Assembly (NCBI GenBank): GCA_948443805.1
Contig: CAOJUB010000016.1
Span: forward strand, 1-41,623
Length of the DNA: 41,623 nt
Reading direction: 5' to 3'
Source of the DNA: an uncultured Clostridia bacterium
GTDB lineage: Bacteria; Bacillota; Clostridia; Oscillospirales; UBA644
The translations under genes and the position numbers were made by a program. Every line of letters begins with the position of its first letter. The stretch's first letter is position 1. The notes beneath the pieces are model-generated. The model made no database searches and was not told where the DNA came from. It worked only from the letters and a program-made list of their open reading frames with translations. This document shows, piece after piece, positions 26,971-34,434 of this stretch.

Positions 26971-27020
26971 AAACGGTTGCCTTTTAGCTTCCTTATAAAG
27001 CAGAACGGAGATGATAGAAA

Positions 27021-27359
27021 ATGGTTAGTTTTAAAAAGGAAGGAGAGCAGGCATTTCTCCTTTCAGAAGATGATGTCGTATTGGCAAAATGTATTTTTTC
27101 TGATTCTCCGGCAGAAATCGTTGAAATGACAATGTTTTCTGATTGTAAGCGAGAATTGCTTGTCACGCTTATCCGTGCGGTTCTGAACCATTTTGACCTG
27201 AAAGGGGAGAAGCTTGTCACTGTGAGAGCTGGGATCGACCGAGAACTTCTTTGCGAATGTGGGTTTTCTTGTGAGAAGGGGGAAAGCCTTTATAGTGTGG
27301 ATTTATCTGGATATTTTACCGAAACATGCTGTAAAAAAGGAAAGAGCGATTCAGTTTAG
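27021..27359 (+). CDS. Short GNAT-like protein, function unknown
   Basis: This 112-residue soluble protein resembles the core of a GNAT acetyltransferase: a beta-rich start, a helix with LLVTLIRAVLNHFD near 46-59, a strand with VTVRA, a short helix ending in CGFSC, and a final strand with YSVDLSGYF. The usual acetyl-CoA pyrophosphate loop (Q/RxxGxG/A) is not recognisable, so activity is doubtful. The C-terminus has a Cys pair. It has GGAG ten bases before the ATG and lies 50 bases after dnaE, sharing the terminator that follows. Confidence 0.7.
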   Translation: MVSFKKEGEQAFLLSEDDVVLAKCIFSDSPAEIVEMTMFSDCKRELLVTLIRAVLNHFDLKGEKLVTVRAGIDRELLCECGFSCEKGESLYSVDLSGYFTETCCKKGKSDSV

Positions 27360-27360
27360 A

Positions 27361-27400
27361 TAAAAGAAAAGCCGCTGTAAAAACAGCGGCTTTTCTTTTA
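27361..27400. terminator. Bidirectional terminator between convergent genes
   Basis: A perfect 18-bp inverted repeat (27361-27378 with 27383-27400) around an AAAA loop starts two bases after one stop codon and ends 20 bases before the convergent one. The A/T-rich outer arms supply T-runs on both strands. Confidence 0.93.
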
Positions 27401-27419
27401 TCATTCAATTTTTATTCGT

Positions 27420-27827
27420 TTAGAAATATTTTTTAATTTCTTCCGGGGCATCGGCAACATCAGCGCTGACGGTCATCATAACGTTAATGTCTTTGGCAGA
27501 TTTTTCGATCCCTTCAATAAAGGTGAGGAGACTCTGCATGTCGGCGTTGTTTCCGCAGATTTTCGTGATAGAATCAATGAATATATCTGTAATATCAAAG
27601 TTTCCTGCAATAATTCCGTTGACAAAGCCAAGGAATTTCTCATAATTATCTACACTATATTCTTCTACGTTAATCAGTCTTGCTTTATGGCTGACGTCAT
27701 ACGTAAGTTTCGGCCCTTTTTCAATGCAGATAACGCTTCCGTGATCTGCTCTTGCAGCGGTATTCACGCTGTCGATTAAGGTTTTGGTTTTTCCCGTGCC
27801 TTTTAAGCCCATAATGATTTTTACCAT
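27420..27827 (-). CDS. Small P-loop ATP-binding protein, function unknown
   Basis: The 135-residue protein starts with a Walker A motif GLKGTGKT (7-14). A candidate Walker B strand ends in DIFIDS with Asp85, and a sensor-like strand NVMMTVSAD lies near 115-123. I recall similar small clostridial proteins annotated loosely as PilT or ATP-binding, without known function. There is no membrane segment, and no pilus or secretion gene is nearby. The ATG at 27825-27827 is preceded by AAGGAG; the in-frame ATG ten codons earlier would place that site inside the coding region. It is monocistronic, with its own promoter and terminator. Confidence 0.8.
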   Translation of the reverse strand: MVKIIMGLKGTGKTKTLIDSVNTAARADHGSVICIEKGPKLTYDVSHKARLINVEEYSVDNYEKFLGFVNGIIAGNFDITDIFIDSITKICGNNADMQSLLTFIEGIEKSAKDINVMMTVSADVADAPEEIKKYF

Positions 27828-27883
27828 AATAAACCACTCCTTTTGAATCTTTATCATGAACGTACTGGTTATTTTCTGTTTTT

Positions 27884-27912
27884 ATTATACCATATTTTGT
27901 CACGCTTTTCAA
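27884..27912 (-). promoter_or_regulatory. Sigma-A promoter of the P-loop protein
   Basis: On the minus strand, TTGAAA (27907-27912) and a perfect TATAAT (27884-27889) are separated by 17 bases, giving a leader of about 50 bases. Confidence 0.82.
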
Positions 27913-28005
27913 TAGGTTTGAGAAAATAATTTCAGTTTTTTCCGGAATTTTTATTTTTGTTCAGAAGCAAAGGGTTGTTTTCTTAAATTGAAAATATGAT
28001 AAAAA

Positions 28006-28037
28006 TTATCCGCAAAGAAAAAATTCTTTGCGGATAA
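28006..28037 (-). terminator. Rho-independent terminator of the pgi unit
   Basis: A perfect 14-bp stem (28006-28019 with 28024-28037) with an AAAA loop lies seven bases below the pgi stop codon, followed on the minus strand by five Ts. Confidence 0.9.
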
Positions 28038-28043
28038 CATTTT

Positions 28044-29378
28044 TTAGAGCCGTGCTTCCAGTTCTGCTTTCATATTTTCATAGCCGGGTTTTCCGAGTAG
28101 AGCGAACATGTTTTTCTTATAAGCTTCCACGCCTGGTTGGTTGAACGGGTTCACCCCGAGAAGATATCCGGAAACCGCGCAGACTTTTTCGTAAAAATAG
28201 ATCAGATACCCCAACGTTTTTGCCGAAGCGTCTTCTGCTTCGAGAACAATGTTCGGAACCTCTCCGTCTACGTGGGCAAGGCAGGTTCCTTGATAAGCCT
28301 TTTCTGTGACAAACTGAATGTCTTTTCCGCTGACAAAATTCAGCCCGTCAACATTTTCTGGGTCGTTTTCTATTGTGATAGTATATTTGGGTTTCTTTAC
28401 CCAAAGCACGGTTTCAAAAAGGTTTCTCATACCTTCCTGCACATATTGGCCGAGAGAATGCAGGTCAGTAGAATAGATCATTGCGGTCGGAAAAATCCCC
28501 CGGTTGGTTTTTCCTTCACTTTCTCCGAACAACTGCTTGACCCATTCGCCGAAGCACCAAAGATACGGTTCATACCCTACGGTAATTTCGGTTGTTTTTC
28601 CTTTGCGTAGCAGGATATTCCGAATTGCGGCATACCGGTAGGCATCGTTTTTGTCCATATCCGGTTCCGAAAGGTCTTTCATTGCTTTTGCCGCTCCGTT
28701 CATCAGTTCGTCAATATCTACGCCGGCAACGGCGATCGGCAATAGACCAACAGCAGTTAATACCGAAAAACGGCCACCTACGTCGTCAGGCACGACAAAG
28801 GTTTCGTATCCTTCTTTGTCAGCTAGGTTTTTCAGCGTTCCTTTTTCTTTGTCTGTCGTAGCATAAATTCTGTTCTTTGCCTCTTCTTTACCGTATTTAT
28901 CTTCCAGCAATTTTTTGAAAATGCGGAAAGCAACGGCAGGTTCAGTCGTGGTTCCCGATTTGGAAATCACGTTGACAGAAAGGTCTTTATCTTTGCAGAG
29001 TTCCAGAATTTCTGCCAGATAGGTGGAACTAATATTGTTTCCGACAAAATAAATGTCAGCCGTTTCTTTCGGTAAATTATTGTAATTCGGTGATTTAACA
29101 AATTCGATCGCCGCTCTTGCTCCGAGGTAGGAGCCGCCGATTCCGATCACGATTAAAATATCGCTTTGCTGATTAATCCGTTTTGCCGCGGCTTTAATCC
29201 GGGCAAATTCTTCTTTATCATAGGCTTCCGGCAGGTCAACCCAGCCTAAAAAATCGTTTCCCAGTCCGGTTTTTTCACGGATCATAGTATCAGCTGCGGA
29301 GATAAACGGTTTAATTGCCTGATATTCCTCCTGTTCAATAAATTTTGCCAGATATTTGGTGTTCAGTTTTACCGACAT
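28044..29378 (-). CDS. pgi: Glucose-6-phosphate isomerase
   Basis: Pgi interconverts glucose-6-phosphate and fructose-6-phosphate in glycolysis. The 444-residue length fits the compact Gram-positive enzymes. Recognisable features are [12 protein letters not shown] near 78-89, the phosphate-binding SKSGTTTEP loop near 139-147, [13 protein letters not shown], the GESEGK segment with the catalytic glutamate near 285-290, and the C-terminal [12 protein letters not shown] signature with the catalytic lysine. AAGGAG lies nine bases before the ATG. It lies 51 bases downstream of a small Cys-rich protein and probably shares that gene's promoter, since no other is visible between them. Confidence 0.97.
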   Translation of the reverse strand: MSVKLNTKYLAKFIEQEEYQAIKPFISAADTMIREKTGLGNDFLGWVDLPEAYDKEEFARIKAAAKRINQQSDILIVIGIGGSYLGARAAIEFVKSPNYNNLPKETADIYFVGNNISSTYLAEILELCKDKDLSVNVISKSGTTTEPAVAFRIFKKLLEDKYGKEEAKNRIYATTDKEKGTLKNLADKEGYETFVVPDDVGGRFSVLTAVGLLPIAVAGVDIDELMNGAAKAMKDLSEPDMDKNDAYRYAAIRNILLRKGKTTEITVGYEPYLWCFGEWVKQLFGESEGKTNRGIFPTAMIYSTDLHSLGQYVQEGMRNLFETVLWVKKPKYTITIENDPENVDGLNFVSGKDIQFVTEKAYQGTCLAHVDGEVPNIVLEAEDASAKTLGYLIYFYEKVCAVSGYLLGVNPFNQPGVEAYKKNMFALLGKPGYENMKAELEARL

Positions 29379-29429
29379 TTTTTCTTTCTCCTTTTTTGTC
29401 CTTTTCTTTATTTGAAATAGTTTTCGGTT

Positions 29430-29633
29430 TTAATCGGATAGGTCGAAATGATCCGGACGGAGAAGTTGCGGTTTAACGGATGGTTCACGGAGAAAAGGAT
29501 CGTACTGGAAAGCCCGGCACTTATTCCGGCGAACAACAAAACCATATTTTTTACAGATGCAGTGTTCTTTGTTGCTGAGAAGATATCCCCGAGCACAATA
29601 GGCGCAGTCGGGCTGTATTTTTTTTCTGAACAT
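29430..29633 (-). CDS. Small five-cysteine protein upstream of pgi
   Basis: The 67-residue protein has Cys10, Cys13, Cys25, Cys27 and Cys39 in a C-x2-C, C-x-C, C arrangement, followed by a basic/aromatic stretch (FQYDPFLREP, 42-51). I have seen similar short clostridial proteins with a CxYC start and a YDP-x2-R-x-P end, always uncharacterised. The pattern suggests a small zinc-binding domain. The ATG at 29631-29633 has GAGG seven bases upstream; the in-frame ATG five codons earlier lacks a site. A strong promoter precedes it and pgi follows, so the two are likely co-transcribed. Confidence 0.75.
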   Translation of the reverse strand: MFRKKIQPDCAYCARGYLLSNKEHCICKKYGFVVRRNKCRAFQYDPFLREPSVKPQLLRPDHFDLSD

Positions 29634-29669
29634 CTGTTTTCCTCGCAATCTGAATCTCTCTTTGTTATT

Positions 29670-29698
29670 ATTATATCATGTCGCAATCTATTTGTAAA
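29670..29698 (-). promoter_or_regulatory. Sigma-A promoter of the Cys-rich protein/pgi unit
   Basis: On the minus strand, TTTACA (29693-29698) and a perfect TATAAT (29670-29675) are separated by 17 bases. It lies back to back with the miaB promoter about 75 bases away; the AT-rich sequence between them could hold a shared operator, but I see no clear dyad. Confidence 0.82.
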
Positions 29699-29771
29699 GC
29701 AAAAATTAATTCAAATTGACAAAAAAATCAAAACATTTTCTTAACTTAAATTGAATCGGATTAAAAATAGC

Positions 29772-29800
29772 TTTACAAAAGAAAAAAATTGTATTATAAT
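29772..29800 (+). promoter_or_regulatory. Sigma-A promoter of the miaB-ricA-mutS-mutL-miaA unit
   Basis: TTTACA (29772-29777) and a perfect TATAAT (29795-29800) are separated by 17 bases, about 40 bases before the miaB ATG. Confidence 0.83.
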
Positions 29801-29841
29801 AAATATAATTAAATTTAGTACATTTATATTGAGGTGTTTGG

Positions 29842-31251
29842 ATGGCGGCTGATATATTGGAATGCAGGCTATCGTCTTTGCAGTATGACTATATAGAAAA
29901 AATAAGAAATATCAATGAAAAAAAATCTGAAATTCTGGGGCGGCCGGTTTACTGTCTGACGCATACATACGGTTGCCAGCAAAACGAGAATGATACCGAA
30001 AAAATCAACGGAATGCTTGAAATGATGGGATTCGTCTTCACGGAAGACAGGTCTATGGCGGATTTTATTTTGTTTAATACTTGTGCTGTACGGGAACATG
30101 CAGAGCAGAAGGTTTTCGGCAATGTTGGGGCGTTGGTTCCCTATAAGCGGAAAAACCCGGAATTGCGGATTGCCTTGTGCGGATGTATGTTTCAGCAGCC
30201 GCATATTGCTGAAAAAGTGGCATCTTATCAATATATTGATCTGATTTTTGGTACACATGCGATGATTCGTTTTCCGGAGAATATGTATAGGCTTCTTTCC
30301 GAAGGAGAGCGGATCTGTGATATTTCCCAGTCGGAATCGGTTCCGCTTGAAGATATGCCGGTTCGGCGTGAAAACAAACTGAAGGCCTGGGTTACGGTGA
30401 TGGCAGGGTGCAATAATTTTTGTTCCTACTGTGTGGTTCCGCATGTCCGGGGCCGGGAGCACAGCCGTTCCCCGGAAAAGGTCGTTGCCGAAGTGAAACA
30501 TCTGGTTGCGGAAGGATATAAAGACATTACCCTTCTGGGGCAGAATGTGAATTCCTATTGCCGGGATCTCGCTCTTGATTATGACTTTTCCGATCTTCTT
30601 CGGGAGGTTGATGCTTTGCCGGGAGATTTCCGGATTCGGTTTATGACTTCCCATCCAAAGGATGCAACAAAGAAACTTTTTGATACGGTTGCGTCTTGCC
30701 AAAAAGTGTGCAAGCATATCCATCTTCCGTTTCAGTCGGGAAGTGACCGGATACTTGAATTGATGAACCGGAAATATACCGCTGCACAGTATCTGGAACT
30801 GATTGCTTATGGGAGGAAAAAAATCCCGGATGTTTCCTTTACTTCCGATGTGATTGTCGGATTTCCGACTGAAACCGAAGAAGATTTTCAGGCAACGTTG
30901 GATTTGATTGAATCGGTTGGATTTAACGGCTTGTTTACTTTTCAGTATTCTCCCCGGAAAAATACGCCGGCTGCGGTTATGGAAGGGCAGATTTCGAAAG
31001 AAATTAAAGCCGAACGTTTTGAGCGACTTCTTGCGCTGCAGAATCAGTCTGCGCTTCGGTTTCATTCCCGGTTTGTCGGAAAAACCCTTCGGGTCTTGGT
31101 TGAATCAGTGCAGGAAAATCAGGTTTATACCGGAAGAACAGATAATAATATTATTGTTAATTTTACTTCGGAGAAAAATGTGATAAACACTTTTGTTCCG
31201 GTAAAAATAAAAACGGCGAAGAACTGGGCTCTTTTTGGCGAAATCGTTTGA
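29842..31251 (+). CDS. miaB: tRNA-2-methylthio-N6-dimethylallyladenosine synthase
   Basis: MiaB is a radical-SAM enzyme that adds a methylthio group to the isopentenylated A37 made by MiaA. The 469-residue protein has the N-terminal UPF0004 domain, whose auxiliary 4Fe-4S cluster ligands are Cys45, Cys81 and Cys115. The radical-SAM motif C-x3-C-x2-C is at Cys190, Cys194 and Cys197. HLPFQSGSDRILELMNR and VGFPTETEEDF lie further on, and a C-terminal TRAM domain starts near 400. GAGG precedes the ATG. Its partner miaA lies four genes downstream in the same direction. Confidence 0.97.
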   Translation: MAADILECRLSSLQYDYIEKIRNINEKKSEILGRPVYCLTHTYGCQQNENDTEKINGMLEMMGFVFTEDRSMADFILFNTCAVREHAEQKVFGNVGALVPYKRKNPELRIALCGCMFQQPHIAEKVASYQYIDLIFGTHAMIRFPENMYRLLSEGERICDISQSESVPLEDMPVRRENKLKAWVTVMAGCNNFCSYCVVPHVRGREHSRSPEKVVAEVKHLVAEGYKDITLLGQNVNSYCRDLALDYDFSDLLREVDALPGDFRIRFMTSHPKDATKKLFDTVASCQKVCKHIHLPFQSGSDRILELMNRKYTAAQYLELIAYGRKKIPDVSFTSDVIVGFPTETEEDFQATLDLIESVGFNGLFTFQYSPRKNTPAAVMEGQISKEIKAERFERLLALQNQSALRFHSRFVGKTLRVLVESVQENQVYTGRTDNNIIVNFTSEKNVINTFVPVKIKTAKNWALFGEIV

Positions 31252-31335
31252 TTTTCTGAAAATGCCTGACAACGGTTCCGTCCCGGCGCGGAACTTTTCT
31301 ATAAAAACGAACAGCCGGAGAAGGAGAACAAAAAA

Positions 31336-31743
31336 ATGGAAACAGCAATCAATCTTGAAATTATTACCGAAATGGCGGATGAACTGGGTGAAGCCATGGA
31401 AACGACAAAAGAATTTATCGATTACCAGAGCGTAAAGGAACAGTATGATTCGGATGAAACTTTGCAGAAACTGATCGGGGAATTCAATCTGAAAAAAATG
31501 TCTGTGATGAGTGAAATGCAGAAAGAAGACGCGAAAGACGAAACAAAGTTGGCGGAGTATCAGCAGCAGATGCGCGATGCCTATGCCGAAATTCTGAAAA
31601 ATGAAGTATACACTGATTATAATGAAAAAAAGACCGCACTTGAAAATATGGTGAATCGGGTTTATACGATCATCAACGCGCATATAACGGGGGATGAAGG
31701 CGGATGCTCCGGCTCCTGTTCGACCTGCGGCGGATGCCACTGA
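31336..31743 (+). CDS. YlbF/YmcA (RicF/RicA)-family protein with Cys tail
   Basis: This 135-residue, mostly helical protein has the Com_YlbF domain across about 5-115. It lies between miaB and mutS, as ymcA (ricA) does in Bacillus subtilis, where the order is miaB-ymcA-cotE-mutS-mutL, so it is best seen as the positional counterpart of RicA. RicA, RicF and RicT form the Y-complex that binds 4Fe-4S clusters and aids RNase Y-dependent mRNA processing. The C-terminus ends in Cys124-x3-Cys128-x2-Cys131-x2-Cys134-His, a likely metal or Fe-S site. AAGGAG lies nine bases before the ATG. Whether it works with RicT/RicF partners cannot be seen here. Confidence 0.85.
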   Translation: METAINLEIITEMADELGEAMETTKEFIDYQSVKEQYDSDETLQKLIGEFNLKKMSVMSEMQKEDAKDETKLAEYQQQMRDAYAEILKNEVYTDYNEKKTALENMVNRVYTIINAHITGDEGGCSGSCSTCGGCH

Positions 31744-31804
31744 GCGAAACTGAACTTGCGGTAAAAAAATAATTCGGAAATGTTAAAAAAGGAACGGTGA
31801 CTCT

Positions 31805-34417
31805 ATGCCTCTTTCTCCGATGATGCAGCAATATGTTGATATGAAGGAAAAGAACCCTGACAGTATTCTTTTGTACCGAATGGGCGATTTCTATGAAATG
31901 TTTTTTGAGGACGCGGTAAAAGCGAGCAAAGAACTGGAAATCACACTGACAAAACGGGACTGCGGGTTGGAAGAAAAGGCGCCGATGTGCGGCGTTCCTT
32001 ATCATAGTGTGGAAGCCTACATTGCCCGGCTGGTCGAGAAAGGGTATCGGGTAACTGTTTGCGAACAAATCAAGGATGCTGTGACAAATGAGGTTGTTGA
32101 CCGGAAAATTACCCGGAACATCACGCCCGGTACGGTGACGGAACCGCAGATGCTTGACGAGACAAAAAACAGTTATCTGGTCAGTATCTATACGCCGCAG
32201 GAAGCTGACGGCGAAATCGGTCTTTGTTTTGCCGATATTTCCACGGGAGATATCATTATCGGAAACACCTATAAAAAATATGACGCAAAAATTATTAATG
32301 ATATTTCTCGGTATTCGCCCCGGGAAGCTTATATTAATAAAGCAACTGAAAAAATCGCGTTTATTTCCGGTTATTTTAAGGAGCCTTCCAATAACTGTAT
32401 TATGACGTTTGCTCCGCAGGACGGCTTTATTTACGATGATTGCGTCCAGATCATCGAGAAGCATTTCGGCCAGACTCCGGGACAGCTTGGCTTTACGGAT
32501 CCCGTATCGGTTCATGCGCTCGGCGGGATGCTGCTTTATCTTCACAGAACGCAGTTCTGTAGTCTTTCTCATCTGAAAAATCTTTCATTTTCCGACCGCA
32601 AAGACTATATGGAAATTGATTATTTTACCTGGCGGAATCTGGAAGTAACCGAAACTATGCGGGCAAAGTCGAAACGGGGATCGCTTCTCAGTATTCTTGA
32701 TGAAACCAAAACTGCCATGGGGGCAAGACTTCTTCGGAAATATCTGGAAAAACCTTTGCTTCATTATCCGACAATCATGAAGAGGCAAAATGCTGTAACC
32801 GCTTTTTTTGAAGATAATATGACAAGAAACAGCCTTCGTGATTTATTGGTTTCTGTCCGGGATATTGAACGGATTGCTTCGAAACTTGTTTATGATACAA
32901 TTTCGCCTCGAGACATGCAGGCTTTTGCGGAATCGTTTCGGGTTTTGCCTCAAATTAAGGAACTTTTGCAGAAATTTTCTGCTGATTTGGTTCGGGAACT
33001 GAATCAGAATACCGACCCTCTCTGCGATGTCTGTTCCTTAATTGATTCCTGTATTTCGGAAAATCCGCCCCAATTTGCCCGAGACGGAAATATTATTCGG
33101 CAGGGATACTGTGAGGAACTGGATACGCTGCGGATATTTTTGAACGACAGCAAACAGGTAATGGCAAATATTGAAGCAAGAGAAAAAGAGCGGACGGGTA
33201 TCAAAACGCTGAAAATCGGTTACAACAAGGTTTTCGGCTACTATATAGAAATCTCCAAGTCTTTTCGGGATCAGGTACCGGAAGATTACATAAGAAAACA
33301 GACGCTGGTGAACGGCGAACGGTTTATTACGCCGGAACTGAAGGAAGTTGAGGCAAAACTTCTTACTGCCGGCGATGACATCCAGCGGCTGGAAACCGAA
33401 CTTTATACTGATTTGAAAACAAAGGTTTCGCAAGCGCTTTCCCGGATCAAAACGACGGCGGCGGCGCTTGCTGCTGTTGACGTTCTTTCTTCTTTTGCGG
33501 AAGTGTCGTCAAAAAATCATTACACGTGTCCGGATATCAATCAGACCGGCGAGATCAAAATTATAGCCGGTCGCCATCCTGTGGTAGAGAAAAACCTGAA
33601 AAACGAACTTTTTGTTCCCAACGATACTTTTTTGGATAGCAAAGAATCTCTGATCCATATCATAACCGGACCGAACATGGCGGGAAAATCTACTTACATG
33701 CGCCAGGTTGCGATTTTGGTTTTGATGGCTCAGGTCGGTTGTTATGTTCCGGCGGAATATGCTTCGGTATCGGTGACGGACAAGCTGTTTACCCGGGTTG
33801 GCGCTTCGGACGATCTGACCTCAGGACGTTCTACTTTTATGGTGGAGATGGATGAGGTTGCCTATATTTTGACGAATGCAACTGAAAAGAGTCTGCTTAT
33901 TTTTGATGAAATCGGGCGAGGAACCTCTACTTTTGACGGTATCAGCATTGCCAGAGCCGTGGTTGAATCGGTTGCAAAAAAAATAAAAGGAAAGACTCTT
34001 TTTGCTACGCATTATCATGAACTTTCCGATTTGGAAAGCGAATTTCCGTGTATCAAAAATTATAATGTTTCGGCAAGGAAACGGGAAAACGATATTGTGT
34101 TCCTCCGAAAAATTGTTCCGGGAGGAACAGATGACAGCTATGGGATTGAAGTTGCCAAATTGGCCGGAATTCCCAAAGATGTCATTCGCCGAGCCGAGCA
34201 GATTCTTTCTGATTTGGAGAAAAACGGAACGGTTTCTTCCCGGAAAAATCAGAGAGAAATGTCACAGTCTGAGGAATTGCAAATGTCTTTGGTCGGCGAT
34301 ATGAACCGGGAGATTATTGAAGAATTGTCGGCGATGGACGTTACGACGATGACGCCGATTGAAGCGATGAATGTTTTATTTTCGTTAAGTCGAAAAGCAA
34401 AAGATAATAATATTTAG
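31805..34417 (+). CDS. mutS: DNA mismatch repair protein MutS
   Basis: MutS recognises mismatches and signals to MutL. The 870-residue protein has the mismatch-wedge motif FYEMF near residues 28-32, connector and clamp domains, and the C-terminal ABC-type ATPase. The Walker A loop is GPNMAGKST near 621-629, followed by the LTSGRSTFMVEM signature region, Walker B LLIFDEIGRGTSTFDG and the ATHYHEL switch. The length is standard for MutS1. It is followed 17 bases later by mutL. Confidence 0.98.
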   Translation: MPLSPMMQQYVDMKEKNPDSILLYRMGDFYEMFFEDAVKASKELEITLTKRDCGLEEKAPMCGVPYHSVEAYIARLVEKGYRVTVCEQIKDAVTNEVVDRKITRNITPGTVTEPQMLDETKNSYLVSIYTPQEADGEIGLCFADISTGDIIIGNTYKKYDAKIINDISRYSPREAYINKATEKIAFISGYFKEPSNNCIMTFAPQDGFIYDDCVQIIEKHFGQTPGQLGFTDPVSVHALGGMLLYLHRTQFCSLSHLKNLSFSDRKDYMEIDYFTWRNLEVTETMRAKSKRGSLLSILDETKTAMGARLLRKYLEKPLLHYPTIMKRQNAVTAFFEDNMTRNSLRDLLVSVRDIERIASKLVYDTISPRDMQAFAESFRVLPQIKELLQKFSADLVRELNQNTDPLCDVCSLIDSCISENPPQFARDGNIIRQGYCEELDTLRIFLNDSKQVMANIEAREKERTGIKTLKIGYNKVFGYYIEISKSFRDQVPEDYIRKQTLVNGERFITPELKEVEAKLLTAGDDIQRLETELYTDLKTKVSQALSRIKTTAAALAAVDVLSSFAEVSSKNHYTCPDINQTGEIKIIAGRHPVVEKNLKNELFVPNDTFLDSKESLIHIITGPNMAGKSTYMRQVAILVLMAQVGCYVPAEYASVSVTDKLFTRVGASDDLTSGRSTFMVEMDEVAYILTNATEKSLLIFDEIGRGTSTFDGISIARAVVESVAKKIKGKTLFATHYHELSDLESEFPCIKNYNVSARKRENDIVFLRKIVPGGTDDSYGIEVAKLAGIPKDVIRRAEQILSDLEKNGTVSSRKNQREMSQSEELQMSLVGDMNREIIEELSAMDVTTMTPIEAMNVLFSLSRKAKDNNI

Positions 34418-34434
34418 AAAAGGAAGAAAGATAC

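Noticed and set aside
29716-29744. TTGACA at 29716 as a second miaB promoter
   Set aside because: No acceptable -10 lies 16-18 bases downstream; the promoter at 29772-29800 fits far better.
29869-31065. 398-codon open frame antisense to miaB
   Set aside because: It lies wholly opposite a confidently identified gene with all its Fe-S motifs, has no ribosome binding site, and its product is rich in His, Arg and Phe as expected of a codon-bias shadow.
31673-32572. 299-codon open frame antisense to the 5' part of mutS
   Set aside because: Opposite mutS, no start signals, arginine/phenylalanine-rich and without recognisable domains.
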